From contig SLCY01000033.1 in assembly GCA_007125585.1 (NCBI GenBank), positions 1 to 50,934 on the forward strand: a DNA stretch of 50,934 nucleotides, read 5' to 3'. Made by a program: the position numbers and the translations under genes. The DNA is from Bacteroidales bacterium. Lineage in GTDB: Bacteria; Bacteroidota; Bacteroidia; Bacteroidales; UBA7960. A model generated the notes under the pieces. That model did not search any database, was not told where the DNA came from, and saw nothing but the letters and a program-made list of their open reading frames with translations. This document shows, piece by piece, positions 27,980 to 36,002 of this stretch. Numbering within the stretch: position 1 is the stretch's first letter; each line of letters begins with the position of its first letter.

Positions 27980-29539
27980 ATGCCTATTTTAGGTTCCATC
28001 ATCAAGCGTGCCATCGAGCTTCGCAGCAAAATGCCCGCTATTTTTCAAACCAGACATGCTGGCAAAGCACAGAAAAAAGAACTGAAAAAACTGCTTAAAA
28101 AAGCCAGCAGTACTGCCTTTGGAGAGCATTATGCTTTTCACGACATCCTGAAAAGCAAAGACCCCATTGTCAGCTTCAAAGAAAAGGTGCCCATCCACGA
28201 TTACAACGATATCTTCAAAGACTGGTGGTACAGAACGCTCAACGGTGAACCATATGTTTGCTGGCCGGGAAGGGTAAAGTATTTTGCACTGAGCTCAGGA
28301 ACATCCGGGGCTTCCAGCAAACACATCCCTGTTACCGGCACCATGCTGAGAGCCATTAAGAAAACCAGTGTGAAACAGATATTCTCACTTGCCCGGTTCA
28401 AATTCCCAAAAACATTTTATGAGAAAGGGATCCTGATGCTTGGTGGCAGCACCCACCTGCAATACAACGGCACCTATTTTGAAGGAGACCTGTCAGGCAT
28501 CACCACCAAAAACATCCCCTTCTGGTTTCAGCATTTTTACAAACCAGGGAAACGGATCTCAAAGGAGAGGGACTGGCCGACAAAACTCAACGAGATCATT
28601 GCCAAAGCCAAAGACTGGGACATTGGTATCATCGTTGGTGTGCCCGCCTGGTGGCAGATCCTTCTGGAAAAGATCATTGACCATTACCAGCTGAAACATA
28701 TCCATGAGATATGGCCCAACCTGTCCATCTTTGTTCATGGCGGCGTTTCTTTCGGCCCATATGCAAGGGGATTCAAAAAGCTGCTTGGGAAACCCCTGAC
28801 ATACATTGAAACCTACCTGGCATCGGAAGGCTTTATTGCTTTTCAAAGCCGTCCCGATACCAACGGCATGCAACTGATGCTGGACAATGGCTTGTTTTTT
28901 GAATTTATCCCCTTCGATTCAGATAATTTTGATGCCCAGGGCAACCTGCGTCCCAAGGTGAACACCGTTACCATCCAGGACGTTGAAGAGGGCAGGGAAT
29001 ATGCATTGTTGCTGAGCACATGTGCCGGCGCATGGCGGTATCTGATCGGTGACGTGATAAAATTTACGAACCTGGAAAAAAATGAGGTTGTCATCACGGG
29101 ACGTACAAAACACTTTCTGAACCTTTGCGGGGAGCACATGTCGGTTGAGAACATGAATACAGCTGTCAAGATGGCCGAAGAACAGCTCAATATTGAGGTT
29201 CGTGAGTTTACCGTTGCCGGCGTTAAGCATGGCTCCATGTTCGCCCATAAATGGTTTGTTGGCACAGACAGCGAGGTGGAGCCGGCAACCCTCAGGAAGA
29301 AGATCGATGAAAACCTGAAAATACTGAATGACGACTACCGTGTGGAACGCATCGCAGCCATCAAAGATGTTATCGTGCAAGTGCTCCCATCACAGGCCTT
29401 CTATCAATGGATGCGCATGAAAGGCAAAGAAGGTGCACAGAACAAGTTCCCCAGGGTCATCAAAGATGAAATGCTGCAGGAATGGGAGGAATATGTAAAC
29501 AGCGCAGGGGTAATTTCAATGAAAACCGATAAACCATGA
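27980..29539 (+). CDS. GH3 auxin-responsive-promoter family acyl-adenylating enzyme
   Basis: This 519-residue protein matches the GH3 family (ANL-like acyl-adenylate ligases). The ATP-binding loop is ALSSGTSGASSKHIP (about 94-108). The YIETYLASEG block forms part of the acyl and adenylate site, YLIGDVIKF corresponds to the conserved YRLGD-type motif, and the hinge region is ITGRTKHFLNLCGEH. Plant GH3s conjugate acyl acids to amino acids; the role of bacterial members is unknown. The stop overlaps the gltX start by 4 bases (ATGA), so the two are translationally coupled, with lysS just upstream. Confidence 0.87.
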   Translation: MPILGSIIKRAIELRSKMPAIFQTRHAGKAQKKELKKLLKKASSTAFGEHYAFHDILKSKDPIVSFKEKVPIHDYNDIFKDWWYRTLNGEPYVCWPGRVKYFALSSGTSGASSKHIPVTGTMLRAIKKTSVKQIFSLARFKFPKTFYEKGILMLGGSTHLQYNGTYFEGDLSGITTKNIPFWFQHFYKPGKRISKERDWPTKLNEIIAKAKDWDIGIIVGVPAWWQILLEKIIDHYQLKHIHEIWPNLSIFVHGGVSFGPYARGFKKLLGKPLTYIETYLASEGFIAFQSRPDTNGMQLMLDNGLFFEFIPFDSDNFDAQGNLRPKVNTVTIQDVEEGREYALLLSTCAGAWRYLIGDVIKFTNLEKNEVVITGRTKHFLNLCGEHMSVENMNTAVKMAEEQLNIEVREFTVAGVKHGSMFAHKWFVGTDSEVEPATLRKKIDENLKILNDDYRVERIAAIKDVIVQVLPSQAFYQWMRMKGKEGAQNKFPRVIKDEMLQEWEEYVNSAGVISMKTDKP

Positions 29540-31068
29540 AAAGCGTAAGCGTGAGATTCGCACCCAGTCCGACAGGCCCCCTGCATATGGGGGGAGTCCG
29601 TACGGCTTTGTATAACTACCTTTTCGCAAAAAAACACCACGGCACCTTTGTGTTGCGCATAGAAGATACTGACCGGAAGCGTTTTGTCCCGGGCACAGAG
29701 GACTATATCAAAGCGTCATTGAACTGGTGTGGCATGCAATGGGATGAAGGGCCCGGTATTGAAGGCACTTATGGCCCCTATCGCCAGTCGGAACGAACAG
29801 CCCTTTACAAAGAGTATGCGCTGCAGCTTATCAATAGCGGACATGCCTATTATGCCTTTGACACCCCGGAGGAGATCGATGCCATGCGTAAGCGGCTCGA
29901 GACTGAAAAAAGCGGCAACCCCCAATATGACAGCCAGACCCGCATGGGGATGACAAATTCGCTCACCATGACTGAATCGGAAGTGTCGCAACGACTGAAC
30001 GCCGGTGAAGCGTTTGTGGTGCGTATCAAGATACCCGAAAACCAAGAGGTCGCGGTCAGTGACCTGGTTCGCGGTGAGGTAACAGTCAACAGCAGGTTGC
30101 TGGACGACAAGGTTTTGTTCAAAAGCGACGGCATGCCCACATACCACCTGGCAAACGTGGTTGACGACCACCTGATGAACATCACCCATGTGATACGTGG
30201 CGAAGAATGGCTGCCATCGGCACCCCTGCATGTCTTGTTGTACCGCTTCCTGGGCTGGGAAGAAAGCATGCCTCAGTTTGCCCACCTGCCATTGCTGCTG
30301 AAGCCCGACGGCCATGGAAAACTAAGCAAAAGGGATGGTGACAGGATGGGATTCCCGGTATTCCCCCTGGAATGGAAAGATCCGGCCTCCGGAGAAGTGG
30401 CAGCAGGCTACCGGGAAACCGGCTATTTTCCCGAAGCATTCGTGAACATGCTCGCGTTGCTGGGATGGAACCCCGGTACCGAACAGGAGATCTTTTCCAT
30501 GAAGGAGCTTACCGAAGCATTTTCCCTGGAAAGAGTCAGCAAAGCCGGGGCCCGCTTCGACCCGGAAAAAGCCAAATGGTTCAACCACCAATACCTGCAA
30601 CAAAAACCGGTGGAGGACATAGCCGTACAATTCCAGGCCCTGCTGAAAGAACAGGGACAGCTCCCCGCAAAAGAAAAAGTTGTTAAAATAACCTCCCTCC
30701 TGAAGGAACGTGTCAACTTTGTTCATGAACTATGGGAAGAAGGTTCCTTCTTTTTTCAGCCCCCAGCCATCTACGATGAAAAGTTCGCCAAAAAGAAGTG
30801 GAAAGCCGACACCCCTGACACCTTGCTCCGGCTTGCGGAAAAACTGCTGCCCATCGAAACGTTCGACCTCGACAATATCGAGAATGCGCTCCATTCATTC
30901 ATGGAGGAAAGCGGCACGGGAGCGGGCAAGATCATGCCCGGCCTGCGGCTCGCCCTGGTTGGCGCCGGACGAGGGCCCGACTTGAAAGAGGTCATGGTGG
31001 TGCTGGGAAAAGATGAGGTGATCCGGCGGATAAAACGGGCCGTTGAATATATTCCTGTCAACGAATAA
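29536..31068 (+). CDS. gltX: Glutamyl-tRNA synthetase
   Basis: A 510-residue class I synthetase charging tRNA-Glu. The HIGH-like motif lies in PSPTGPLHMGG (residues 10-20), IEDTDRKR follows, and the KMSKS-like KLSKRDGD is at 262-269. The C-terminal anticodon-binding region has normal length. Family sequences of this type include both strict GltX and GlxRS forms that also charge tRNA-Gln; the choice cannot be made here. It is coupled to the GH3 gene by a 4-base overlap and convergent with the DUF3109 gene across 39 bases without a strong terminator. Confidence 0.95.
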   Translation: MKSVSVRFAPSPTGPLHMGGVRTALYNYLFAKKHHGTFVLRIEDTDRKRFVPGTEDYIKASLNWCGMQWDEGPGIEGTYGPYRQSERTALYKEYALQLINSGHAYYAFDTPEEIDAMRKRLETEKSGNPQYDSQTRMGMTNSLTMTESEVSQRLNAGEAFVVRIKIPENQEVAVSDLVRGEVTVNSRLLDDKVLFKSDGMPTYHLANVVDDHLMNITHVIRGEEWLPSAPLHVLLYRFLGWEESMPQFAHLPLLLKPDGHGKLSKRDGDRMGFPVFPLEWKDPASGEVAAGYRETGYFPEAFVNMLALLGWNPGTEQEIFSMKELTEAFSLERVSKAGARFDPEKAKWFNHQYLQQKPVEDIAVQFQALLKEQGQLPAKEKVVKITSLLKERVNFVHELWEEGSFFFQPPAIYDEKFAKKKWKADTPDTLLRLAEKLLPIETFDLDNIENALHSFMEESGTGAGKIMPGLRLALVGAGRGPDLKEVMVVLGKDEVIRRIKRAVEYIPVNE

Positions 31069-31107
31069 AACGCAATGCAATATCCGGCATGACAGCCGTT
31101 GACACCC

Positions 31108-31686
31108 TTATGGCCCCTCCTGATAACTATACCGTATATATTCCTCCAACTCATCGTACCACGCTCTGCCATACTTGCGCACCAGGGCTTCCTCCAAAAA
31201 ACGGTACACCCTTACCTTCAGTTTGTCACCCCGGGCACGGGCGCAATCGCACAGGGGCCAGTTATGATAATTGAGGGCCTCGTAATTCGGGTGTTTTTGT
31301 ATGCGGACAGGATATAAATGACAGGAGATGGGTTTTGGAAAGTCGATGAGCCCCTCCTCATAGGCCCTCTCAATGGCGCATTTTGCGATGCCACTGTCAT
31401 CGTAAAAAACATATGCACACTGCTTACCCCCTACCAAAGGGGTCGTCAGCTCCCTGTCATCGTCCGTTACCCAAAAACCCTGCTCGTTGACAGCGGCAAT
31501 GCCTTCAGGGATCATGAACAGTGCAACCCGGCCTGCAATTTTTTCCAACACGGCAGTCTCTTCCCCGGTCAAAGGGGCCCCGGCATCCCCTTCTACACAA
31601 CAACCGCCCCTGCATACAAGCAGGTCGCAAACAAACCGTTCCTCGTAAAGCGCATCCGACAGAATGCAGTTGCCCAGAATGATCAT
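31108..31686 (-). CDS. DUF3109 cysteine-rich protein
   Basis: A 192-residue cytoplasmic protein with Cys7, Cys20, Cys25, Cys29 and Cys30 near the N-terminus (FVCDLLVCRGGCC) and further cysteines in GGKQCAYVF, GIAKCAIERA, ISCHLYPVR and WPLCDCAR. This is the DUF3109 pattern, related in layout to YkgJ-type putative metal or Fe-S binding proteins. The function is unknown. A -7 box TAACTTTG (plus 31691-31698) ends only about 5 bases before the ATG, so the mRNA may be leaderless. Confidence 0.85.
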   Translation of the reverse strand: MIILGNCILSDALYEERFVCDLLVCRGGCCVEGDAGAPLTGEETAVLEKIAGRVALFMIPEGIAAVNEQGFWVTDDDRELTTPLVGGKQCAYVFYDDSGIAKCAIERAYEEGLIDFPKPISCHLYPVRIQKHPNYEALNYHNWPLCDCARARGDKLKVRVYRFLEEALVRKYGRAWYDELEEYIRYSYQEGP

Positions 31687-31690
31687 GCTG

Positions 31691-31698
31691 CAAAGTTA
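31691..31698 (-). promoter_or_regulatory. -7 box abutting the DUF3109 start codon
   Basis: Minus-strand TAACTTTG (plus CAAAGTTA) matches TAnnTTTG. With the usual distance to +1, transcription would begin at or next to the A of the ATG at 31686. Confidence 0.5.
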
Positions 31699-31893
31699 AT
31701 CAATACAACATTTCTCCTGTAAAACAAATATTCTTTCTGGATCTTAACGGTTTCAAACCTGAATCATTTTAGGCACCCCCCCCTTTGCAATGGATGCCAG
31801 AAGCCGGCAATAGAACACCGGCCGTTGAACATCCCCGCTGACCGGTGGCAACCGGCGCACTATTGCAACTGCTATCAAATGGGAATGGTTCTG

Positions 31894-31963
31894 ACCCCTG
31901 ACTACAAAGCAGGGGTGCCATCAGTAATAATTCTCGCCACAGAACCCAGATGACCAATCTGGG
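31894..31963. repeat. Two small perfect hairpins in the 331-base gap before the membrane protein
   Basis: ACCCCTG (31894-31900) pairs with CAGGGGT (31910-31916), and CCCAGAT (31945-31951) pairs with ATCTGGG (31957-31963). Neither has a T-run. The 31687-32017 gap otherwise holds the DUF3109 promoter, a possible -7 box (TATCTTTT, 31996-32003) and no gene I can support. Confidence 0.4.
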
Positions 31964-32017
31964 ATAAAACATCACTGTACATATGTAGCTTTTCGTATCT
32001 TTTTATTATTTTTGACG

Positions 32018-32596
32018 ATGATAAAGCCAATGAACCGGTTTGCTGGTCATTGGTTTGAAACAGTGAAAATAAACCATACCGCCATGTTCAACAAAGGAGC
32101 GATTGCAGTTGGCCAACTGTCAGGGGTCAATATCAGGACCATTGTGCTGGATCTGTTTGCACTGGCTTTTATCTATTTATTACCGACCATTTCACACATG
32201 TTGAGCATCAAATTGTACATGCTCGAACCCATGCGGATCATGGTCATTCTGGCGATGGTGCACACCAGGCGGGAGAATGCAACTATCCTGGCTCTGACAT
32301 TGCCGTTCTTCTCCTATATTCTTTCTGCCCATCCTGTATTCGTAAAATCCGGCCTCATTGCAGTTGAACTCGTTGCCATGGTATTCGTGTTTTATGCTAT
32401 TGTGCAACGGATGCACCGCCTGGGGGCAATATTCATCAGCATATGGGCCAGCAAGCTGCTGTATTATGGATTGAAATATTTAGCTGTTATAACGGTATTG
32501 CCCTCCGAACCCCTCGTTGGAACACCGCTGATGTTGCAAGTGATTACCTCCATGGCCTTCAGTCTTTATGTCTACCTGATGCTCAGGGACCGCTAG
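32018..32596 (+). CDS. Small polytopic membrane protein of unknown function
   Basis: A 192-residue protein with about five hydrophobic helices (IVLDLFALAFIYLLPTIS, LEPMRIMVILAMVHT, ATILALTLPFFSYIL, VELVAMVFVFYAIV and a C-terminal pair). The topology loosely recalls ECF-transporter S components or quinone-reactive membrane subunits, but no motif settles it. The ATG at 32018 is preferred to the TTG at 32012. It precedes the Tat-exported DUF362 protein and the multi-Fe-S membrane protein on the same strand (gap 251 bases), which suggests a shared redox role (inference). Confidence 0.65.
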   Translation: MIKPMNRFAGHWFETVKINHTAMFNKGAIAVGQLSGVNIRTIVLDLFALAFIYLLPTISHMLSIKLYMLEPMRIMVILAMVHTRRENATILALTLPFFSYILSAHPVFVKSGLIAVELVAMVFVFYAIVQRMHRLGAIFISIWASKLLYYGLKYLAVITVLPSEPLVGTPLMLQVITSMAFSLYVYLMLRDR

Positions 32597-32634
32597 GGGG
32601 AGGTGAATGCAAACCCTCAGGCAGGAGGCCGGGA

Positions 32635-32759
32635 CGACAACCGGGTTGTCGGTCATCATGTAAAATGTACAGCATGTTTGGATGCAATATATTGGATGAA
32701 ATGAACGTGGAAAATCCCGGACCGGGAGTACACAGGGTGCATCCCCGGAATCATGCACC
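32635..32759. repeat. Cluster of three inverted repeats between the membrane-protein and DUF362 genes
   Basis: CGACAA/TTGTCG (32635-32651), CCCGG/CCGGG (about 32716-32726) and GGTGCAT/ATGCACC (32736-32742 and 32753-32759). A 47-codon frame from ATG 32665 to 32805 spans part of this but has no recognisable product. The hairpins could terminate or process the mRNA between the two genes. Confidence 0.35.
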
Positions 32760-32847
32760 AAAAAGGGGCTGGTTGTGTTTGCGCCGCAAGCCATGTAATC
32801 CCTGACCCGTTGGTCAAGAGACATGAACACAAAAAAATACATCACTC

Positions 32848-33774
32848 ATGAACAGGCGTCAATTTTTGCGAAAAAGTTTCATTTATTCGGCTTTGGGCAG
32901 TGTATATGCTTCTACCATTGGCAGGATGCCGCTCTTTGCATCGCGCAGCATACGGAGCGGGGCGGGCAACTATGATCTGGTTGCTGTCCGCGGCGGTGAA
33001 GTTGTCGAGATGTACCGGCGGGCCATGAAGGAGATGGGAGGCATGGAAAAATATGTAAGGCCCGGGCAGACAGTTGCATTGAAGCCCAATGCCAGCTGGG
33101 ACGTGCCGCCGGAGCGGGCGGCCAACACCAATCCTGACCTTGTGGCTGCCATCGTGGAAGACTGTCTTGGGGCTGGGGCAGATCGTGTGCTCGTCTTCGA
33201 CAACACCTGCGACAACTGGGAAAGGAGCTATGAAAACAGCGGCGTTGCTGCTGCGGTGCGAAGGGCAGGCGGCCAGATGCTGCACGCACACATGGAAAGG
33301 TATTATAAAGAAGTAAGTATCCCCGGGGCAAGGCGGCTCACCTCAGCAAAAGTGTTTGACCGCTTGAGAGAAAGCGATGTGTTTATCAATGTGCCCGTGC
33401 TGAAGCACCATGGCTCCACAACCGTTACCATCGCCATGAAAAACCTCATGGGCGTTGTGTGGGACCGTCGCTTCTGGCACCGCAACGACCTCCACCAGTG
33501 CATTGCAGATTTTTGCCTGTACCGGAAGCCTGACCTCAACATCGTAGATGCCTACCTGGTAATGACACGAAACGGTCCGCGGGGCACGTCTGAAGCCGAC
33601 CTTACACGAATGCGCAGCCTCCTTGTCTCCTCCGACATAGTGGCCGTCGATGCAGCCGGCGCGATGCTGCTTGGCCACCAACCCAATGATATCGGACACC
33701 TGCGTATCGGCGCAGAAATGAACATCGGGACAACCAACCTGGATGCACTCAACATCCAACGGGTCGTATTGTAA
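32848..33774 (+). CDS. DUF362 domain protein, Tat-exported
   Basis: A 308-residue protein. The N-terminus NRRQFLRK followed by a hydrophobic stretch and ASTIG is a twin-arginine signal, so it is exported folded, perhaps with a cofactor. DUF362 features include VALKPNAS, DRVLVFDNTCDNW, DVFINVPVLKHHGS and AMKNLMGVVWDR. Many DUF362 proteins also carry two ferredoxin-type [4Fe-4S] motifs; none is present here, but the next gene encodes a multi-cluster Fe-S membrane protein 60 bases downstream that could serve it. The reaction is unknown. Confidence 0.85.
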   Translation: MNRRQFLRKSFIYSALGSVYASTIGRMPLFASRSIRSGAGNYDLVAVRGGEVVEMYRRAMKEMGGMEKYVRPGQTVALKPNASWDVPPERAANTNPDLVAAIVEDCLGAGADRVLVFDNTCDNWERSYENSGVAAAVRRAGGQMLHAHMERYYKEVSIPGARRLTSAKVFDRLRESDVFINVPVLKHHGSTTVTIAMKNLMGVVWDRRFWHRNDLHQCIADFCLYRKPDLNIVDAYLVMTRNGPRGTSEADLTRMRSLLVSSDIVAVDAAGAMLLGHQPNDIGHLRIGAEMNIGTTNLDALNIQRVVL

Positions 33775-33834
33775 CGGTGATACAAACAAAAAAATGATGA
33801 TGGGCCCTCCTAAGGCCCGATAAGCCCCAACACC

Positions 33835-35409
33835 ATGAGAACAGCCCACCTGAAAAAGATAAGGCTCGTCATATCATTGCTGTTTTTTTTCGCTCTCCTC
33901 TTCCTGTTCCTGGGGATACAGGTTCAACCCTTCAGCACACTTGCCGACATCCTGTTGCGGCTCCAGTTCCTGCCGTCCTTGCTGCGCTTTTTTGCCATCT
34001 TTTTCAGTATCACTGCACTGGGGTTCATCCTTGTCATGATCCTCAGCCTGCTGTTTGGCCGAATCTATTGCTCCGGCATCTGTCCGCTCGGCACCTTCCA
34101 GGACATCGTCATCGCCATCGCCAGACGTTTGAAACCAAAAAAGAAGCGACGTTTCCACTTTACATCGAACCGTAAAAGGATACTGAGATACGGTGTGCTT
34201 TCCGCCACCATCATCTTCTGGGTTTCAGGCAGTATGTTCCTGGTCAACCTGCTTGACCCTTACGCCAACTTTGGCAAGCTGTCGGCGAGCCTTTTTCAGC
34301 CAGCATACATCTGGCTTCATAATGCACTGGCATTTAGCCTGGAACGTTTTGATGTTTTTATCCTGTCACCCATGACCATGCATGCCTTGCCCTGGGACGT
34401 CGTGCTGATATCGACAGCCATCTTTCTCACCATTGTGGTGATGGCAGCCTGGCGTGGCCGTCTTTTTTGCAACACCCTGTGTCCGGTGGGCAGCATACTA
34501 AGCATCTTCACGGGCAAACCCCTTTACCAGATCACTTTCAGCGACGAAGCCTGTACGTTTTGCAGCCGGTGTGAGTGGGTGTGCAAGGCAGAATGCCTCA
34601 ACAGCAAGACCAGGCATGTTGACCACAGCCGCTGTATCAACTGCTTCAACTGCCTCGCTTCCTGCCCCAATGAAGGGATTCGTTATGCAGTTCCGCCGAA
34701 AAGAGAAAAAACGCTACACCAGGGAGAAGAAGGTTCAGGCAAAAGGCAGTTTTTGATGATGCTGGCTTCCGGCATCCTCAGCATCCCCCTGATATCGAAA
34801 CCCGCCAGGCCACAGGGAATGAGCAAGCCCGGGATGATCCCGGTCGAGTCACAAAAGCCGGTCACACCGCCTGGGTCCCTCAGCCACAAACATTTCACTG
34901 GCCACTGTATCGCCTGCTATCTCTGTGTCAGCGCCTGCCCGACAAAAGTGATCGTCCCCTCATTCTTTGAATTTGGGCTCGAAGGCTTCATGCAGCCCAA
35001 ACTCGATTACCACAAGAACTTTTGCAATTACGATTGCGTGAAGTGCACCGAAGTCTGTCCGACGGGAGCCATCACCAAACAAAGCGAAGAAGAGAAAAAA
35101 CGGATCAGGATCGGGGAGGTAAGGTTTCTGGCAGAAAGCTGTGTAGTCACCGCAGACCGTACCGACTGCGGAGCATGCTCCGAACACTGTCCGACAAAGG
35201 CCGTCCGGATGGTACCCTATGAGGGAGGGCTGTTCATCCCCGAGATCCATCCCGAGCTTTGCGTCGGGTGCGGTGCGTGCGAATATGCATGCCCTACCGA
35301 ACCCTTTAAAGCCATTTATGTGACCGGGCTGCCGGTACACAAAGAAGCGGTCCCCATCGACGACGCTGACGGCCCCAGGGAAGATGATACAGACGACTTC
35401 CCGTTTTAA
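33835..35409 (+). CDS. NapH/NapG-like membrane polyferredoxin (fusion-like)
   Basis: A 524-residue protein. The N-terminal half resembles NapH/NosR: four to five helices, with CSGICP (79-84) and CNTLCP (212-217) at helix ends. Two [4Fe-4S] motifs follow, Cys240/243/246/250 and Cys267/270/273/277. Residues 301-325 (GKRQFLMMLASGILSIPL within it) look like an internal Tat-type signal. The C-terminal half then has four more Cys clusters (358/361/364/368, 397/401/404/408, 436/445/448/452, 476/479/482/486), as in NapG. It probably passes quinol electrons to a periplasmic partner, plausibly the DUF362 protein (inference). Confidence 0.85.
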   Translation: MRTAHLKKIRLVISLLFFFALLFLFLGIQVQPFSTLADILLRLQFLPSLLRFFAIFFSITALGFILVMILSLLFGRIYCSGICPLGTFQDIVIAIARRLKPKKKRRFHFTSNRKRILRYGVLSATIIFWVSGSMFLVNLLDPYANFGKLSASLFQPAYIWLHNALAFSLERFDVFILSPMTMHALPWDVVLISTAIFLTIVVMAAWRGRLFCNTLCPVGSILSIFTGKPLYQITFSDEACTFCSRCEWVCKAECLNSKTRHVDHSRCINCFNCLASCPNEGIRYAVPPKREKTLHQGEEGSGKRQFLMMLASGILSIPLISKPARPQGMSKPGMIPVESQKPVTPPGSLSHKHFTGHCIACYLCVSACPTKVIVPSFFEFGLEGFMQPKLDYHKNFCNYDCVKCTEVCPTGAITKQSEEEKKRIRIGEVRFLAESCVVTADRTDCGACSEHCPTKAVRMVPYEGGLFIPEIHPELCVGCGACEYACPTEPFKAIYVTGLPVHKEAVPIDDADGPREDDTDDFPF

Positions 35410-35606
35410 CAGAAAAACCAAGAATTGTTTATTGGTTGTTATAGCCCGCATCTCTTTTGCCCGCTCAACATCCACTGACATGCCCCGGATCGCACACCGC
35501 CAACCGCGAAAAACAAAGCGTTGTGAATGTTGCAACAAGCCACAAATCCATTATATTTCTCCGGTAAAAAAAACACCAGCATTTTGTATGTTGACAGATG
35601 ACGGAA

Positions 35607-35723
35607 GAACGATGGAACGATTGAACGATGGAACGAATCTTTTGGGCATTGGCTGTAAACTATTGGCTTTTAAACCCTTAAACTTTTAAACCCTTAAACT
35701 TTTAAACTTTTAAACCCTTAAAC
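35607..35723. repeat. Simple-sequence tracts: GAACGATG x4 and TTAAAC-type heptamer/octamer array
   Basis: Bases 35607-35638 are four near-copies of GAACGATG. From about 35667 to 35723, TTTTAAAC and CCTTAAAC alternate about seven times. Similar GGAACGA tracts flank repeat clusters B and C. The 35410-36002 gap has no gene; it also holds the duplicated promoter segment and a second -7 box. Confidence 0.7.
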
Positions 35724-35751
35724 CTCTCTGACCTTTTGACAAATGATAAAC

Positions 35752-35843
35752 ATAAATAAACAAGCAACGACCGGGTGAAAGACCTTGAGCGGTTTTTCAT
35801 CCGTCTGTGTGTGATTTTACAAAAAAAATAACATGTACATTTG
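35752..35843 (+). promoter_or_regulatory. Copy 2 of the duplicated ~92-bp promoter segment, upstream of the V-ATPase operon
   Basis: It matches the minus strand of 23552-23644 at roughly 80% identity by eye, with the block CAACGACCGGGTGAAAGACC fully conserved. It ends at the -7 box TACATTTG (35836-35843). It points toward the V-ATPase genes, whose first codon lies about 160 bases on. Confidence 0.65.
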
Positions 35844-35936
35844 TGCCCCTTAAGCGGGTTGGCAAATTGTGCGGATCTGGTTTTCAGAGAGAATTATAAA
35901 ATGCCGGACATCTGTTATTTTGAAGGCATTTTTTTC

Positions 35937-35944
35937 TATTTTTG
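35937..35944 (+). promoter_or_regulatory. Second -7 box before the V-ATPase operon
   Basis: TATTTTTG is a full TAnnTTTG match, with TTTG at 35919-35922 as a closely spaced upstream box. It would give a leader of about 50 nt to the expected subunit E start at 36003. Confidence 0.5.
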
Positions 35945-36002
35945 CCACGTTGTTAACCCAATGACTTGACTGGACAAAAGGATCCTATAAATTACCAAAG
36001 CC

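Noticed and set aside
31894-31963. Riboswitch upstream of the membrane protein
   Set aside because: Only two short isolated hairpins, with no conserved aptamer core that I recognise.
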